Assembly: GCA_001604275.1 (NCBI GenBank)
Contig: LVBD01000060.1
Location: forward strand, 1-52,325
DNA: 52,325 nt
From: Spirochaetales bacterium Spiro_02
Lineage (GTDB): Bacteria; Spirochaetota; Spirochaetia; Sphaerochaetales; Sphaerochaetaceae
Direction: 5' to 3'
Positions 17,054-26,339 of this stretch are shown piece after piece. The notes beneath the pieces were generated by a model, which worked only from the letters and a program-made list of their open reading frames with translations, did not search any database and had not been told where the DNA came from. The translations under genes were made by a program, and so were the position numbers. Each line of letters begins with the position of its first letter. The stretch's first letter is position 1.

Positions 17054-18001
17054 ATGGAAAAGAAACTACCGGACGGCCTCTATGCTATCCTGCACACGAG
17101 CAAGGGTGACATCGTCGTCTCCCTTGAATATCAGAAAGTTCCCATGACCGTAGCGAACTTCATAGGTCTTGCAGAGGGGGTTTTGAATCTCAAAACCGAA
17201 GGAAAACCGTATTATGATGGTCTGAAATTCCATAGGGTGATCAAAGACTTCATGATTCAAGGCGGTTGCCCGAAAGGAAATGGCACTGGAGGTCCCGGCT
17301 ATACGTTTCCCGACGAATTCGATGATTCTTTGAAGCATACGGGGCCTGGCGTTCTTTCGATGGCGAATGCCGGTCCGGGAACGAACGGAAGCCAGTTCTT
17401 TATTACCCATGTCGCTACTCCATGGCTGGACGGCAAGCATTCCGTTTTCGGCCATGTCGTCGAGGGACAGGATGTCGTCAATGCCATTGAACAGGATGAT
17501 GTACTCAATTCAGTAGAAATTCGTCGGATCGGGGACGATGCTCAGAAATTCATTGTCAGTCGCGAGTCGTTTGCGAAATATGTCGAACGAGCTGAAAAAG
17601 CCGCTGAAGAACGGGATGCGGTTGCGAAGGCTTCGCTTGATGCGGAAATCAAGAACCGCTGGCCAGAAGCAGTCGGTACTCCCTCCGGACTGCGCTATGT
17701 GGTTCTGAAGCCTGGCAAGGGAGGGAAAAGCCCGAAGCAGGGACAGCTTGTGACCGTCCATTATACCGGGACATTGATGGACGGACGGATGTTCGACAGT
17801 TCTGTGCATCGCGGAGCTCCGGCCCAGTTCTCCGTAGGACAGGTGATCGAGGGGTGGAACGAAGCGCTGAAGCAAATGACGAAAGGAGAGAAGCGTACGT
17901 TGATCATTCCTCCCGAACTGGGATACGGCGTACAGGGATATCCCGGCATCATTCCGCCGAATGCCTATCTCATTTTTGATGTCGAGTTGCTTGATTTTTA
18001 A
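17054..18001 (+). CDS. Cyclophilin-FKBP fusion (dual-family prolyl isomerase)
   Basis: One polypeptide of 315 residues joins two unrelated prolyl isomerase folds. Residues about 5-170 are a cyclophilin ([31 protein letters not shown]). After a helical charged linker (about 175-205), residues about 208-315 are an FKBP ([34 protein letters not shown]). Such dual-family immunophilins are known but uncommon. There is no signal peptide, so it is cytoplasmic. ATG at 17054 is preferred over 17045 because AGGA at 17041-17044 then has normal spacing. It follows parB by 14 bp and is probably co-transcribed. Confidence 0.92.
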   Translation: MEKKLPDGLYAILHTSKGDIVVSLEYQKVPMTVANFIGLAEGVLNLKTEGKPYYDGLKFHRVIKDFMIQGGCPKGNGTGGPGYTFPDEFDDSLKHTGPGVLSMANAGPGTNGSQFFITHVATPWLDGKHSVFGHVVEGQDVVNAIEQDDVLNSVEIRRIGDDAQKFIVSRESFAKYVERAEKAAEERDAVAKASLDAEIKNRWPEAVGTPSGLRYVVLKPGKGGKSPKQGQLVTVHYTGTLMDGRMFDSSVHRGAPAQFSVGQVIEGWNEALKQMTKGEKRTLIIPPELGYGVQGYPGIIPPNAYLIFDVELLDF

Positions 18002-18032
18002 ATAATTATATATATTATAAGAGGTTGTTTGT

Positions 18033-19418
18033 ATGAAAGAGCTCGTTGCCCGATTCGTCTGCTCCCAGTGCGGACGGGTTGAGTCAAAGTGGCTCGGGCG
18101 ATGCCCCGATTGTGGTTCGTGGAATTCTTTTACCGAGGAGGTGGTGCGCCAGTCCTCCAGAAAAAGCGGGAAAGGCTCCCCCTCCGCGACCGGTGGCGTC
18201 GAGAATGTGCAGAAACCTCGTTCATTGTCTTCCGTCGTCGTGGAACCTGAATTCAGATTCAAAACCGGAATCACCGAATTGGATCGCGTCCTTGGGGGTG
18301 GCGTGATGCGTGGAAGCGCAATCCTTCTCGGAGGAGAGCCTGGCATCGGAAAGTCTACATTGATGCTCCAGGTTCTTGCCACATGCGGGGGCGGCCCTTC
18401 GGCGAGAAAGACGCTGTATGTTTCTGGAGAAGAATCTCCAGGCCAGGTACGACTTCGGGCGGAACGGCTGGGGCTTGCGCTCGATTCGATCATGATCTTC
18501 TGCGATACGCGACTGGAAGAACTGACTAAGATTCTGCAGGAGGAGAAACCGTCCGTAGTCGTCATCGATTCCTTGCAGACTCTTTCCGCCGCCGATATCC
18601 CTTCCGTGGCTGGTTCCGTGAATCAGATCAGGGCGTGCAGCATGGAATTGGTCAGTATCGCAAAACAGCTGGGTATCGCTTTGTTCCTGATCGGGCATGT
18701 TACGAAAGAAGGGATGATCGCCGGCCCGAAAGTGATAGAACATATGGTCGATACTGTCCTGTACTTCGATCAAGCGGGGACGGGAGTCAGACTGATCAGG
18801 GCTGCGAAGAACCGGTTCGGGTCAGTGGACGAGATCGGAATTTTCCTGATGACCGCCACAGGGTTGGAAGCGGTTCGGGATCCGGCGGGCTTCTTTATTT
18901 CGGAGCGTCCTGCCGGAGCGCTTCCTCCGGGAATCGCATATACCGCCGTAGTAGAAGGCACGAGGACGTTTCTTGTGGAAATACAAGCATTGTGCGTTCC
19001 TGCGAAAGGTGGATTCTCCCGCGTCTATTCCGACCGGATCGATACAGCGCGCGTCACTCGCGTTGCTGCGGTTCTGGAGCGACATGCTGCGGTTCGATTG
19101 AACGACCAGGACATCTATGTGAATGTCGCCGGTGGAATGAAGCTGTCGGAAGTCTCGATCGAGCTTCCTCTCGCATTGGCGCTCTGGTCCGCCGTGACCG
19201 GAAAAAGTCTGCCGGAAAAACTGGTGAGCTTCGGAGAGCTGAGTCTTGCCGGGGAGGTCAGGTCTGTGGGATTCGGCGACAAACGGGAGAAAGCCGCAGC
19301 CGACATGGGCTTCAAGCGGGTTCTTGCCCCTACGAACATGACGATGGGCAAGCAACTGGCCATTTGCAGATGTACAGCAGTAAAGGATGCGATAACCGCT
19401 TGTTCTCAAATGAAATGA
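18033..19418 (+). CDS. radA: DNA repair protein RadA (Sms)
   Basis: RadA is a RecA-related helicase acting on recombination intermediates. The 461 residues hold an N-terminal C4 zinc finger (Cys10, 13, 24, 27), a RecA-like core with Walker A GEPGIGKST (101-109) and the family motif KNRFG, and a C-terminal Lon-like domain (about 310-455). Length is normal. AGAGG lies upstream of the ATG. An AT-only stretch between it and the isomerase gene may hold its own promoter. Confidence 0.97.
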   Translation: MKELVARFVCSQCGRVESKWLGRCPDCGSWNSFTEEVVRQSSRKSGKGSPSATGGVENVQKPRSLSSVVVEPEFRFKTGITELDRVLGGGVMRGSAILLGGEPGIGKSTLMLQVLATCGGGPSARKTLYVSGEESPGQVRLRAERLGLALDSIMIFCDTRLEELTKILQEEKPSVVVIDSLQTLSAADIPSVAGSVNQIRACSMELVSIAKQLGIALFLIGHVTKEGMIAGPKVIEHMVDTVLYFDQAGTGVRLIRAAKNRFGSVDEIGIFLMTATGLEAVRDPAGFFISERPAGALPPGIAYTAVVEGTRTFLVEIQALCVPAKGGFSRVYSDRIDTARVTRVAAVLERHAAVRLNDQDIYVNVAGGMKLSEVSIELPLALALWSAVTGKSLPEKLVSFGELSLAGEVRSVGFGDKREKAAADMGFKRVLAPTNMTMGKQLAICRCTAVKDAITACSQMK

Positions 19419-19440
19419 ATATATTTGTAAGTGTCTATTA

Positions 19441-20637
19441 CTAACTTGCCAATATGCCTACGAGTACCGGAAATCCGACAAAAGTGCCCAGCATGCTGCC
19501 GATGCTTGTCAAAAAAAAGACCAGTAGAGCATGCAATACCCGGTTCCTATACCAACCTTTGATCGTAAGGGCGTCATCGGAAAGGCTTTCGAAATCCTTG
19601 ACCTGCGGTTTCCTCAGATTCGCTTCCAATATGCCGCTGACGATGCCTACTCCGATCGTGGGATTGAGGCTCGTGAACGGTGCGGCGACCATGGATACCA
19701 GCCAGTTCAGCGGATGCGCCCAACTCAATACGGCGGCTATTCCGGTGAACGTGGCGTTGACGGCGACCCAATAGAGGAACATCTTCAGCCCTTGCGACCA
19801 TCCTGCGTGTATGAATCCGTATATGATGATCGCGACGATGATCGCGGGAATGAGCCATGCCACGACTTTGCCGACTTTTCCTGGCGGGGGAGTCTCTGAA
19901 ATTTGTGTCAGATCGGTGCTGAGCGTGCCTTGTTCGAGTTCCTGCATGGTTGAGACGATGCCATTCGCATGCCCCGCTCCGATGACGGCGACGATTTTCT
20001 TGCCGGGCGCCCCGAAGATGCTGGTCGCAAGATACCGGTCCCGCTCGTCGATCAGGACTTCCTTGACCATCGGAAGTTCCTTGGCCATTTCATCCATCAT
20101 CGTCTGCAGGATGTCCGACTGCTTGAGCTTCGCGAGCTCTTCCTCCGATATCTCTTCCTTGCTGAATGCTGCGGAAATCAATGTGGCGAGCAGTTTCGCT
20201 TTGTTCCAGAGGTTCGATTTTCGCCATGCGCGTTTGAGCGTGATCTGGATTTCCCTGTCGCAGAAGGAGAACGGGATTCCTTTTTCTTCCGCGATGCGAG
20301 CGGCGCCGATGATTTCCTCGCCCGGAGCGCTGCCGGTCTGGGCTCCCATTCGTTTCTGGAAAGAGGCGAGCGCCATGTTCGCCAGCAGAAGAAATCCTTT
20401 TCCTTCTTTGAGCACCTTCGAGATATCCATGTTCGACCAGGACTTCCCTTCGGTCTTCGTCTGATATCGACCTGCATCGAGTTCCAGGCAGATGTGGTCG
20501 GGCTGTTCGGTCTCGATCGTCGAAGAAACTTCGTCGACGCTGTCCTTCGAGACATGCGCCGTCCCCACGAGAATGATTTCCCTTCCATCCGCCATATGGA
20601 GCTTATGTATCGTATCGCTCACCTGTTCAACTGTCAT
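19441..20637 (-). CDS. TraB/PrgY/GumN family protein
   Basis: The 398-residue protein has the family N-terminal domain with the conserved GTAHVS motif near residue 25 and a second conserved site, VIGAGHANGI, near 235. Its C-terminal half (about 265-398) holds several membrane segments. Family members include the pheromone-limiting PrgY of enterococci; a metalloprotease-like activity has been proposed but is not settled. The ATG at 20637 is chosen over 20739 because it starts just before the domain and has a promoter (TTGTAC-17-TATAGT) ending seven bases upstream, without an SD. Confidence 0.87.
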   Translation of the reverse strand: MTVEQVSDTIHKLHMADGREIILVGTAHVSKDSVDEVSSTIETEQPDHICLELDAGRYQTKTEGKSWSNMDISKVLKEGKGFLLLANMALASFQKRMGAQTGSAPGEEIIGAARIAEEKGIPFSFCDREIQITLKRAWRKSNLWNKAKLLATLISAAFSKEEISEEELAKLKQSDILQTMMDEMAKELPMVKEVLIDERDRYLATSIFGAPGKKIVAVIGAGHANGIVSTMQELEQGTLSTDLTQISETPPPGKVGKVVAWLIPAIIVAIIIYGFIHAGWSQGLKMFLYWVAVNATFTGIAAVLSWAHPLNWLVSMVAAPFTSLNPTIGVGIVSGILEANLRKPQVKDFESLSDDALTIKGWYRNRVLHALLVFFLTSIGSMLGTFVGFPVLVGILAS

Positions 20638-20644
20638 AGAGGAA

Positions 20645-20673
20645 ACTATACCTACGAACAGACAAAGGTACAA
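20645..20673 (-). promoter_or_regulatory. Promoter for traB-family gene, leaderless layout
   Basis: On the minus strand TTGTAC (20668-20673) and TATAGT (20645-20650) are 17 bases apart. Seven bases then lead to the ATG at 20637. Confidence 0.5.
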
Positions 20674-20695
20674 GGGGAAAGTAAGCCTAGCGAAC

Positions 20696-20725
20696 TTGAT
20701 GTCCTCCTTCTTTTGCCTGTACACT
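20696..20725 (+). promoter_or_regulatory. Promoter for lysO-like gene, leaderless layout
   Basis: TTGATG (20696-20701), 18 bases, TACACT (20720-20725), then eight bases to the ATG at 20734. No SD is seen. It is divergent from, and 23 bp beyond, the traB-family promoter. Confidence 0.5.
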
Positions 20726-20733
20726 GGGTTGCT

Positions 20734-21681
20734 ATGCATACGTTGCTGTACTTGGCCAAGCTTTTTTCCTTTTTGTTCGCTGGAATGCTCCTTGCCCGTG
20801 TAGTGGGACGGGATAGGTTTGTAAGGATCACTTCCTTGATGCGTTCGATCGTGTTATGGGCGCTGCTTTTCTTTATGGGTGTGAATACCGGCGGTATTCC
20901 GAATATCATGCAGGAGATGTCGTCGATCGGAGCTCTGGCATTTTTCAGCGCCGTGGTCGCCATGCTCGGGACCTTCGTCCTCGCGTATCCTTTGGGCTGG
21001 TTCGTTTCCCGGGCCGATCCTGCCTCCTCCGTCGCGCCGGTGACGCAGCGGCGCGACGGAGGAGGACTTCGGATGGTATGGGATATCCTTAAGGAGCCGC
21101 TCGTACTTGTCGGGATCGTCGCCATGGGGTTGCTGCTGCGGCTTCGGACCCCCCTGTTCGATTGGTTCGACCCGTCGTTGGTCACATATCTGCTGTATGG
21201 CTTGCTGATGTTCGTCGGTATGTCGATGGTGCAGCAGCGCGTTGATTTCAAAGGAATGTTCTCGACACCTGTCGTGTTGCTGCTTCCCGTATGCACGATC
21301 CTCGGTTCATGGCTTGGCGCGCTTGTCCTGCCTCTGTTTACCGAATGTACCGTCAAGCAATCGATCGGATTGGTCAGCGGGTTCGGCTGGTATACGCTCA
21401 GCGGAGTTCTGATCTCCGATCTCGGGTACCCGCTGTTGGGTTCTGTCTCATTTCTCAGTAATCTGTTTCGGGAAAGCCTGACGTTCTTCCTTGTTCCGCT
21501 TTTCGCCCGATTGGGAGAGCGGTACCTGTTTCCGTCGATCTGCATCGCCGGGGCGACGAGCATGGATGTGACACTTGCGTTGATCGCCGGAACGTTCCAT
21601 GTCGGATGCGTCGGAGCGGCGGTCTACCATGGGTTCGTGATCTCTCTTTCGGTTCCGTTGCTCATTCCGCTGTTTTTCTGA
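20734..21681 (+). CDS. lysO: LysO-family lysine exporter (DUF340)
   Basis: The 315-residue membrane protein has about eight hydrophobic helices and the family's hallmark SGFGWYTLSGVLISD near residue 210. The second half carries GATSMDVTLALI and RESLTFFLVPL, also typical of LysO (YbjE), which exports L-lysine and toxic analogues such as thialysine in E. coli. The ATG at 20734 places the first helix at the N-terminus. The same frame is open far upstream but that part lies antisense to the TraB-family gene. Confidence 0.88.
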   Translation: MHTLLYLAKLFSFLFAGMLLARVVGRDRFVRITSLMRSIVLWALLFFMGVNTGGIPNIMQEMSSIGALAFFSAVVAMLGTFVLAYPLGWFVSRADPASSVAPVTQRRDGGGLRMVWDILKEPLVLVGIVAMGLLLRLRTPLFDWFDPSLVTYLLYGLLMFVGMSMVQQRVDFKGMFSTPVVLLLPVCTILGSWLGALVLPLFTECTVKQSIGLVSGFGWYTLSGVLISDLGYPLLGSVSFLSNLFRESLTFFLVPLFARLGERYLFPSICIAGATSMDVTLALIAGTFHVGCVGAAVYHGFVISLSVPLLIPLFF

Positions 21682-21695
21682 TCGTCTTGTGTCGT

Positions 21696-22184
21696 TTAGT
21701 CCAATGGAATCAGCAGCTGGACAGTGGTCTCGAATTCCTTCTCCTTGATCATCCTGATATAGAACGGGCCGGAACCTGGGCTCGCCCCCTCCGGTGCCGC
21801 AAAGAACGGGAGCAGCGCCTGGACAAGCGAGGTTCGTTCCGGCGTCCATGGCAACTGTGTGAAACGATAGTCGGATGCAGGAATAGAGAAGGCGATCCTC
21901 GACGCTTCGGGAACCGGAACGGTTTCTCCTTGTTCAACGGCCTTTCGTATCGCCTCGTCGGGAGGATTCGACCAGCCTGCCGTCTGGACGGAAAAGAGAA
22001 TTCCATCGTCGGAGGCTCCGTACCTGCATGCTAGGCAAGCCTCGCTGCCAGCGGGTGCCGCATCGATGTGGTCGAGCAGGATGCCATACGTTCGGCCGAG
22101 GTCGTCGGTAGGAACAAGGTTGTGAAAGAGATATGGAATCGCCTGATACAAATGAAGTATCATCTGTCTAGGAGCATGTTGCAT
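21696..22184 (-). CDS. Hypothetical protein, divergent from ygjP
   Basis: I do not recognise this family. The likely start is ATG at 22184 (162 residues) or 22163 (155). The frame extends to 22370, but that part is antisense to the next gene. The protein looks soluble, with no signal peptide or membrane helix, and is rich in Ala and Pro. Two cysteines (EACLACRYG) are near residue 55. The end, MIKEKEFETTVQLLIPLD, suggests a beta strand. It converges with lysO (14-bp gap). Its ATG and that of ygjP share the bases CATG. Confidence 0.6.
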   Translation of the reverse strand: MQHAPRQMILHLYQAIPYLFHNLVPTDDLGRTYGILLDHIDAAPAGSEACLACRYGASDDGILFSVQTAGWSNPPDEAIRKAVEQGETVPVPEASRIAFSIPASDYRFTQLPWTPERTSLVQALLPFFAAPEGASPGSGPFYIRMIKEKEFETTVQLLIPLD

Positions 22185-22953
22185 GGGGAACATTGTACTG
22201 GAAAGCGATGGCAAAGTACAGACGATGCCGTATACGCTGAAACGGAGAAACGGAAAACGGGGAATCACCATCAGAATCTTCGCCGACGGGAGTGTCGTCG
22301 TGTCCGCTTCCTCGAGAGAACCGATTGCGAATATCGAGGCTTTTCTCCTTCTGAAGCAGGAATGGATCATGAAGAAGGTAGCGTTGATGCGTTCCCGTCC
22401 TCAGCTTCCGCAGCATACCTGGACCGACGGCGACGTCTTCCCGTTCTTCGGAAATCTTGTGCCATTACGCATCGAACGAGATGTGTGGCTCGGAAGAAAG
22501 ACATCTTCAATCATCGTTCAGGATAATGAAATGATCATTATGACGGCATCTCAGGACATCGATCAGAAAAAAGTCCATGATCTGGTTATCGCTTTTTACC
22601 GTGAGCGTGCGCTGTCCATCCTTTCGGACGAAATACCTCGGCGTGCATCGGAGCTGGGGTTGCCGGTTCCCTCCTTTTCCGTGATCGACTGCTACGGGAG
22701 GTGGGGAAGTTGCAGTTCGTCGAAGAAACTGTCGTTCGCCGTCAGGATCGCCACGCTTCCGGTCCGATTGATCGAATATCTGGTGTTGCACGAACTGGCT
22801 CATCTGGTGCATTTCAATCATGGCTCTGAGTTCAAGGCGTTGCTCAGCTCCCGGATGCCCGACTGGCGGAAGCGACAGAAGGAGTTGTACGAGATGCAGG
22901 CGCTTTCCGATCTCCGCTTATATGCATCGCAGTCCGGATCCAGCGTGCGATAG
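22183..22953 (+). CDS. YgjP-like metallohydrolase (DUF45)
   Basis: The 256-residue protein belongs to the DUF45/YgjP family of zinc-dependent metallopeptidase-like proteins related to SprT. It carries the WGSCSS motif (174-179) and HELAH (203-207) followed by FNHGSEF, with His213 as a likely third zinc ligand. The N-terminal half is a beta-rich domain with RxRxRxG-like basic strands. No signal peptide is present. AGGAG lies eight bases before the ATG. Cellular substrates of this family are largely unknown. Confidence 0.9.
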   Translation: MGNIVLESDGKVQTMPYTLKRRNGKRGITIRIFADGSVVVSASSREPIANIEAFLLLKQEWIMKKVALMRSRPQLPQHTWTDGDVFPFFGNLVPLRIERDVWLGRKTSSIIVQDNEMIIMTASQDIDQKKVHDLVIAFYRERALSILSDEIPRRASELGLPVPSFSVIDCYGRWGSCSSSKKLSFAVRIATLPVRLIEYLVLHELAHLVHFNHGSEFKALLSSRMPDWRKRQKELYEMQALSDLRLYASQSGSSVR

Positions 22954-23045
22954 CCTCTCCGCCAGGACACCGACCCTGTACGAGGCTCGGACATTCTGCT
23001 ATATTTTTATCGGTATCATTATTGAAGCTGTATATGGAGGTTGTT

Positions 23046-24266
23046 ATGCATCCTGATATCATCGCCGACGGTGTTTGGCGTGTCCATGCCAAAATCGGAA
23101 GCCGCGATTTGTTCGAAGGTATCTGGCCAATCCCTCAGGGAGTTCTGCTTAATTCGTATATCGTGAAAGGAACCGACAAGATCGCCTTGATCGATCTGGT
23201 CAAGGATTGGGAAGGAGCCGAAGGGGAAGTGACCCGGCAGATGGCCGAACTGGGGATCAAGGTCTCCGACATCGACTACCTGATCCTCAACCATATGGAG
23301 CCCGACCATACCGGATCGCTCGCCGATTTTAGGAAGAAGAACCCGCGCATGGAGATTCTCTGTACGGCGAAAGCCGTTCCGTTGGTGCAGACTTTCTACG
23401 GAGTGTACGACAATGTACGCGCGGTGAAGACCGGCGATTCCATCGACCTTGGCGGCAAGACGCTACAGTTCGTGGAGACGCCGAACATCCACTGGCCCGA
23501 GACGATGATGACGTTTGAACCGGAAAGCGGGACGTTGTTCTCTTGCGACGGCTTCGGCGCATATGGACAATACGACCATTGTTTCGACGATGAGCTGACA
23601 CGGGAGGAACGCGAGCTGCTGTCCACCGAGCTGGAACGCTACTACGCGAACATCGTTTCCTCCTTCTCTCTGTTCGTTCAGCGGGGGATCGCCAAACTTG
23701 CCGAACTGCCGGTGAAAATCGTCGCTCCGAGCCATGGCGTCGTCTGGCGCAGGGAGCCGCAGAAAGTGATCGACTGGTATGGCCTTCTTGCTTCGTATAT
23801 GAACGGTCCTGCGGAGCCGGAAATCACGTTGGTCTGGAGCAGCATGTACGGCAATACCGCCTCCCTGCTGTCGGCGGTTCGTGAAGGCGTGGCTTCCGAG
23901 GGCGTGAAACTGTATGAACTGCAGGTTCCTCAGACCCATGAATCGTTCGTTCTGGAAAAAGCATGGCGTTCAAGCGGTTTGATCATCGGCATGCCGACTT
24001 ACGAATACAAGATGTTTCCGCCGATGTATCATGTACTGGATGTCTTGGAACGAAGCCATGTGAACAACCGCAAGGTGATGCGCTTCGGCTCGTTCGGTTG
24101 GTCGGGTGGTGCGCAGAAACAGTTCGATCCGTTCGTGGAAAGCCTCAAGTGGGACTGCGTCGGCAATGTCGAATATCAGGGCGCTCCGTCGGACGTGGAC
24201 CGGCAAAAAGCCCGAGAGATGGCCGCCGAGCTCGCAAGACAGGTCAAGGGATGGTGCGCGCGGTAG
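23046..24266 (+). CDS. Flavodiiron protein (A-type flavoprotein)
   Basis: The 406-residue protein should reduce oxygen to water or nitric oxide to nitrous oxide in anaerobes. A metallo-beta-lactamase-like domain holds all diiron ligands: His83, Glu85, Asp87, His88, His149, Asp168 and His230. The C-terminal flavodoxin domain (about 260-400) has the FMN loop SSMYGNT. There is no rubredoxin or reductase extension, so a separate electron donor is needed. The ATG at 23046 is chosen because GGAGG lies at proper spacing; the frame is open from 23022. It stands alone, which suits an oxidative-stress gene of an anaerobe. Confidence 0.95.
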   Translation: MHPDIIADGVWRVHAKIGSRDLFEGIWPIPQGVLLNSYIVKGTDKIALIDLVKDWEGAEGEVTRQMAELGIKVSDIDYLILNHMEPDHTGSLADFRKKNPRMEILCTAKAVPLVQTFYGVYDNVRAVKTGDSIDLGGKTLQFVETPNIHWPETMMTFEPESGTLFSCDGFGAYGQYDHCFDDELTREERELLSTELERYYANIVSSFSLFVQRGIAKLAELPVKIVAPSHGVVWRREPQKVIDWYGLLASYMNGPAEPEITLVWSSMYGNTASLLSAVREGVASEGVKLYELQVPQTHESFVLEKAWRSSGLIIGMPTYEYKMFPPMYHVLDVLERSHVNNRKVMRFGSFGWSGGAQKQFDPFVESLKWDCVGNVEYQGAPSDVDRQKAREMAAELARQVKGWCAR

Positions 24267-24306
24267 TGCGTTCCCTGTTTCCGCTGGGATTGCCCGACGG
24301 GCTGTA

Positions 24307-25566
24307 CTATGGTTCGGTCCGCCGATAAGAACGGGAGGCGATCGATCGTGCGGCCAGCTCGGCCGTCGACCATGCCGCCTGGAGGTTGTATCCGCCGCTT
24401 TTCCCGTCGGCATCGATCGTCTCCCCTGCGAAATACAAGCCCGCGGCGCGGGTCGACATCATCGTCTTCGAATCGATCTCCTCGAGCGAGACGCCTCCCG
24501 CTGTCGCCATGCAGGTCTTGAACGCACCTTCGAACGAAACGACCAGCGGCCATTGGCAGAGCCCTGATGCGATTTTCGCGGCCAGAGATCCCGACATGTC
24601 GGCGCATGGGATGTCCTGCGATATCCGTAGCATGGACATCTTGTGCGCGACCAGGCGTTTCGGGAGGCCGGTCGCAAGATGGAGCATCGTATCGATTCGT
24701 TTGGCCGGCATGCTATGCGCCTGCCGCAGCAGGACGGCAGCGAACTGTTCCCGGGACATCGGCTTTCCTTCATCGCGGAAGACAAGACGGAGACGGACGG
24801 TCTCTCCTGTGGCGAGGTCTCTGCTGTTGTCGATGACCACCGGTCCCGAGATGCCGTTCCGGGTAAAGACCAGCGGACCTTTCCAGCGGCCATGGCTGGC
24901 GGAAAGCTCCACGGTTTCGAGAGAGACTCCTTCGAGATCCGCAAGGTCTTCGTTCAGGACGCGAGCCGATGCGAGGGCCGGGCGGGGAGGGATGATTCTA
25001 TGTCCGAATGTCTTTGCCAATGCATAGCCGTCTCCGGTCGACCCCGTTCCGGGACAGCTCATGCCGCCGGTTGCGATCAGTACCGCGTGCGCTACGATCG
25101 ACCGTCCGTCCGATGTCCCGACCGAGAACGCGGAGCCGTCCGTATCGATCGACATGCAGGCAGTATGGTACTGTATGTCGATGCCTAGCGCTTCACAGCG
25201 TCCCATCAGTACATCCAGGACATCCATGGCACGAAACGACGCGGGGAAAATCTTTTTGTCGGAACGTGTAGTCAACGGCAGTCCGCAGGTTTCGAACCAT
25301 GAACAGGTAGCTTGCGGCGACAGCGTCGCAAGCGCAGTGCCAAGAAAGCGGCCTTGCCGCCCGTAGCCTGAAATCATCTCCCTGCTTGTTTCCGCTCTCG
25401 TCAGATTGCACTGCCCCGCGCCGGTGAGCAGGAGCTTGCGACCGCATCGGTCCATCTTTTCCAGAACCATTACGGTGATGCCGGGATTCAGTTCCTTCGT
25501 CCTGATCGCGGCGAACAGTCCCGCAGGACCTCCTCCGACGACGACTAGGTCGATGCTAGTGTCCAT
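24307..25566 (-). CDS. HI0933/YhiN-family FAD-dependent oxidoreductase
   Basis: The 419-residue flavoprotein has an N-terminal Rossmann motif GGGPAGLFAA (12-21) and the family signature GRKLLLTGAGQCNLT (about 43-57). The C-terminal FAD loop GETIDADGKSGGYNLQAAW closes the fold. Family members include BaiN, proposed to act on bile-acid intermediates, but most have no proven substrate. The gene overlaps the upstream hydrolase by 11 bases, so the two are probably translated together. Confidence 0.92.
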   Translation of the reverse strand: MDTSIDLVVVGGGPAGLFAAIRTKELNPGITVMVLEKMDRCGRKLLLTGAGQCNLTRAETSREMISGYGRQGRFLGTALATLSPQATCSWFETCGLPLTTRSDKKIFPASFRAMDVLDVLMGRCEALGIDIQYHTACMSIDTDGSAFSVGTSDGRSIVAHAVLIATGGMSCPGTGSTGDGYALAKTFGHRIIPPRPALASARVLNEDLADLEGVSLETVELSASHGRWKGPLVFTRNGISGPVVIDNSRDLATGETVRLRLVFRDEGKPMSREQFAAVLLRQAHSMPAKRIDTMLHLATGLPKRLVAHKMSMLRISQDIPCADMSGSLAAKIASGLCQWPLVVSFEGAFKTCMATAGGVSLEEIDSKTMMSTRAAGLYFAGETIDADGKSGGYNLQAAWSTAELAARSIASRSYRRTEP

Positions 25567-26338
25567 AGGATGTCCTGCCGCGGTTCTTCGCTTGAAGAAC
25601 GAACTGTAAGAAAATCGGAAGCATCATGTCGTTGCGCATCATCATCGCTTCGGGATGCCACTGGATTCCGACTGTCCATCTCCCGTCGTCGATCGATTCG
25701 ATCGCTTCGACGCCGCCGTCTTCCGAGCGAGCCGATACGGCAAGCCCGGTACCGATCTCGTCCAGCTGTTGATGATGCAGGCTGTTGACCAGCAGGTGCG
25801 GCCCCGGAAACAGCGAGGCGACCTGCGAACCCGGTTCCAGAAATGCCTGGTGACAGCCTTCCGTCGGATGGGCATACTGTCGATGCTCGATTCTCGTTCC
25901 TTCGACGGGGCGCAGACTTTGATCCTGCCAGAGCGTTCCTCCTTGCGCCACATTGATCACCTGGCATCCTCTGCAGATGCCGAGGATCGGCGTGCGGCGG
26001 ATTCTCGCCGCATGGTAAAGCGCGAACTGGAACCTGTCGGTCACCACGTCCGTCGGACCGAGCAGCTCATGCCTCCGTTGCCCGTAGTACGAAGGATCGA
26101 TGTCGTATCCTCCGGGGAAGAGTATGCCATCGCACAGAGAGACGAATTCCTCGATTCCGACGATCGGCTCTTCGCACGGGACGGTCAACAGAACCGGAAC
26201 CCCTCCCGCCAGCCTGATGGAACGGGTATAGGCTTCGTTGGTGATATCCCTTCGGATATCGGAAAACGGCGTACTTTGTGGCGGAGCATCCAGCGTTCCC
26301 GCGATACCGATGACAGGCCTATCATATCCGTCAGTCAT
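25556..26338 (-). CDS. Class I amidotransferase-like gamma-glutamyl hydrolase (peptidase C26)
   Basis: The 260-residue protein matches the PuuD-like C26 family, which cleaves gamma-glutamyl amide bonds. The nucleophile is in GICRGCQVINVAQGG (first Cys about residue 120), and the catalytic His and Glu are in WHPEAM near the C-terminus. It follows pepD by one base and has no visible SD, so it is likely translationally coupled. Its company (pepD, nagA) points to scavenging of peptides and cell-wall material. Confidence 0.9.
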   Translation of the reverse strand: MTDGYDRPVIGIAGTLDAPPQSTPFSDIRRDITNEAYTRSIRLAGGVPVLLTVPCEEPIVGIEEFVSLCDGILFPGGYDIDPSYYGQRRHELLGPTDVVTDRFQFALYHAARIRRTPILGICRGCQVINVAQGGTLWQDQSLRPVEGTRIEHRQYAHPTEGCHQAFLEPGSQVASLFPGPHLLVNSLHHQQLDEIGTGLAVSARSEDGGVEAIESIDDGRWTVGIQWHPEAMMMRNDMMLPIFLQFVLQAKNRGRTSYGH

Positions 26339-26339
26339 G

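Noticed and set aside
19969-20733. N-terminal extension of the LysO-like frame
   Set aside because: It is antisense to the TraB-family gene and unlike membrane protein sequence.
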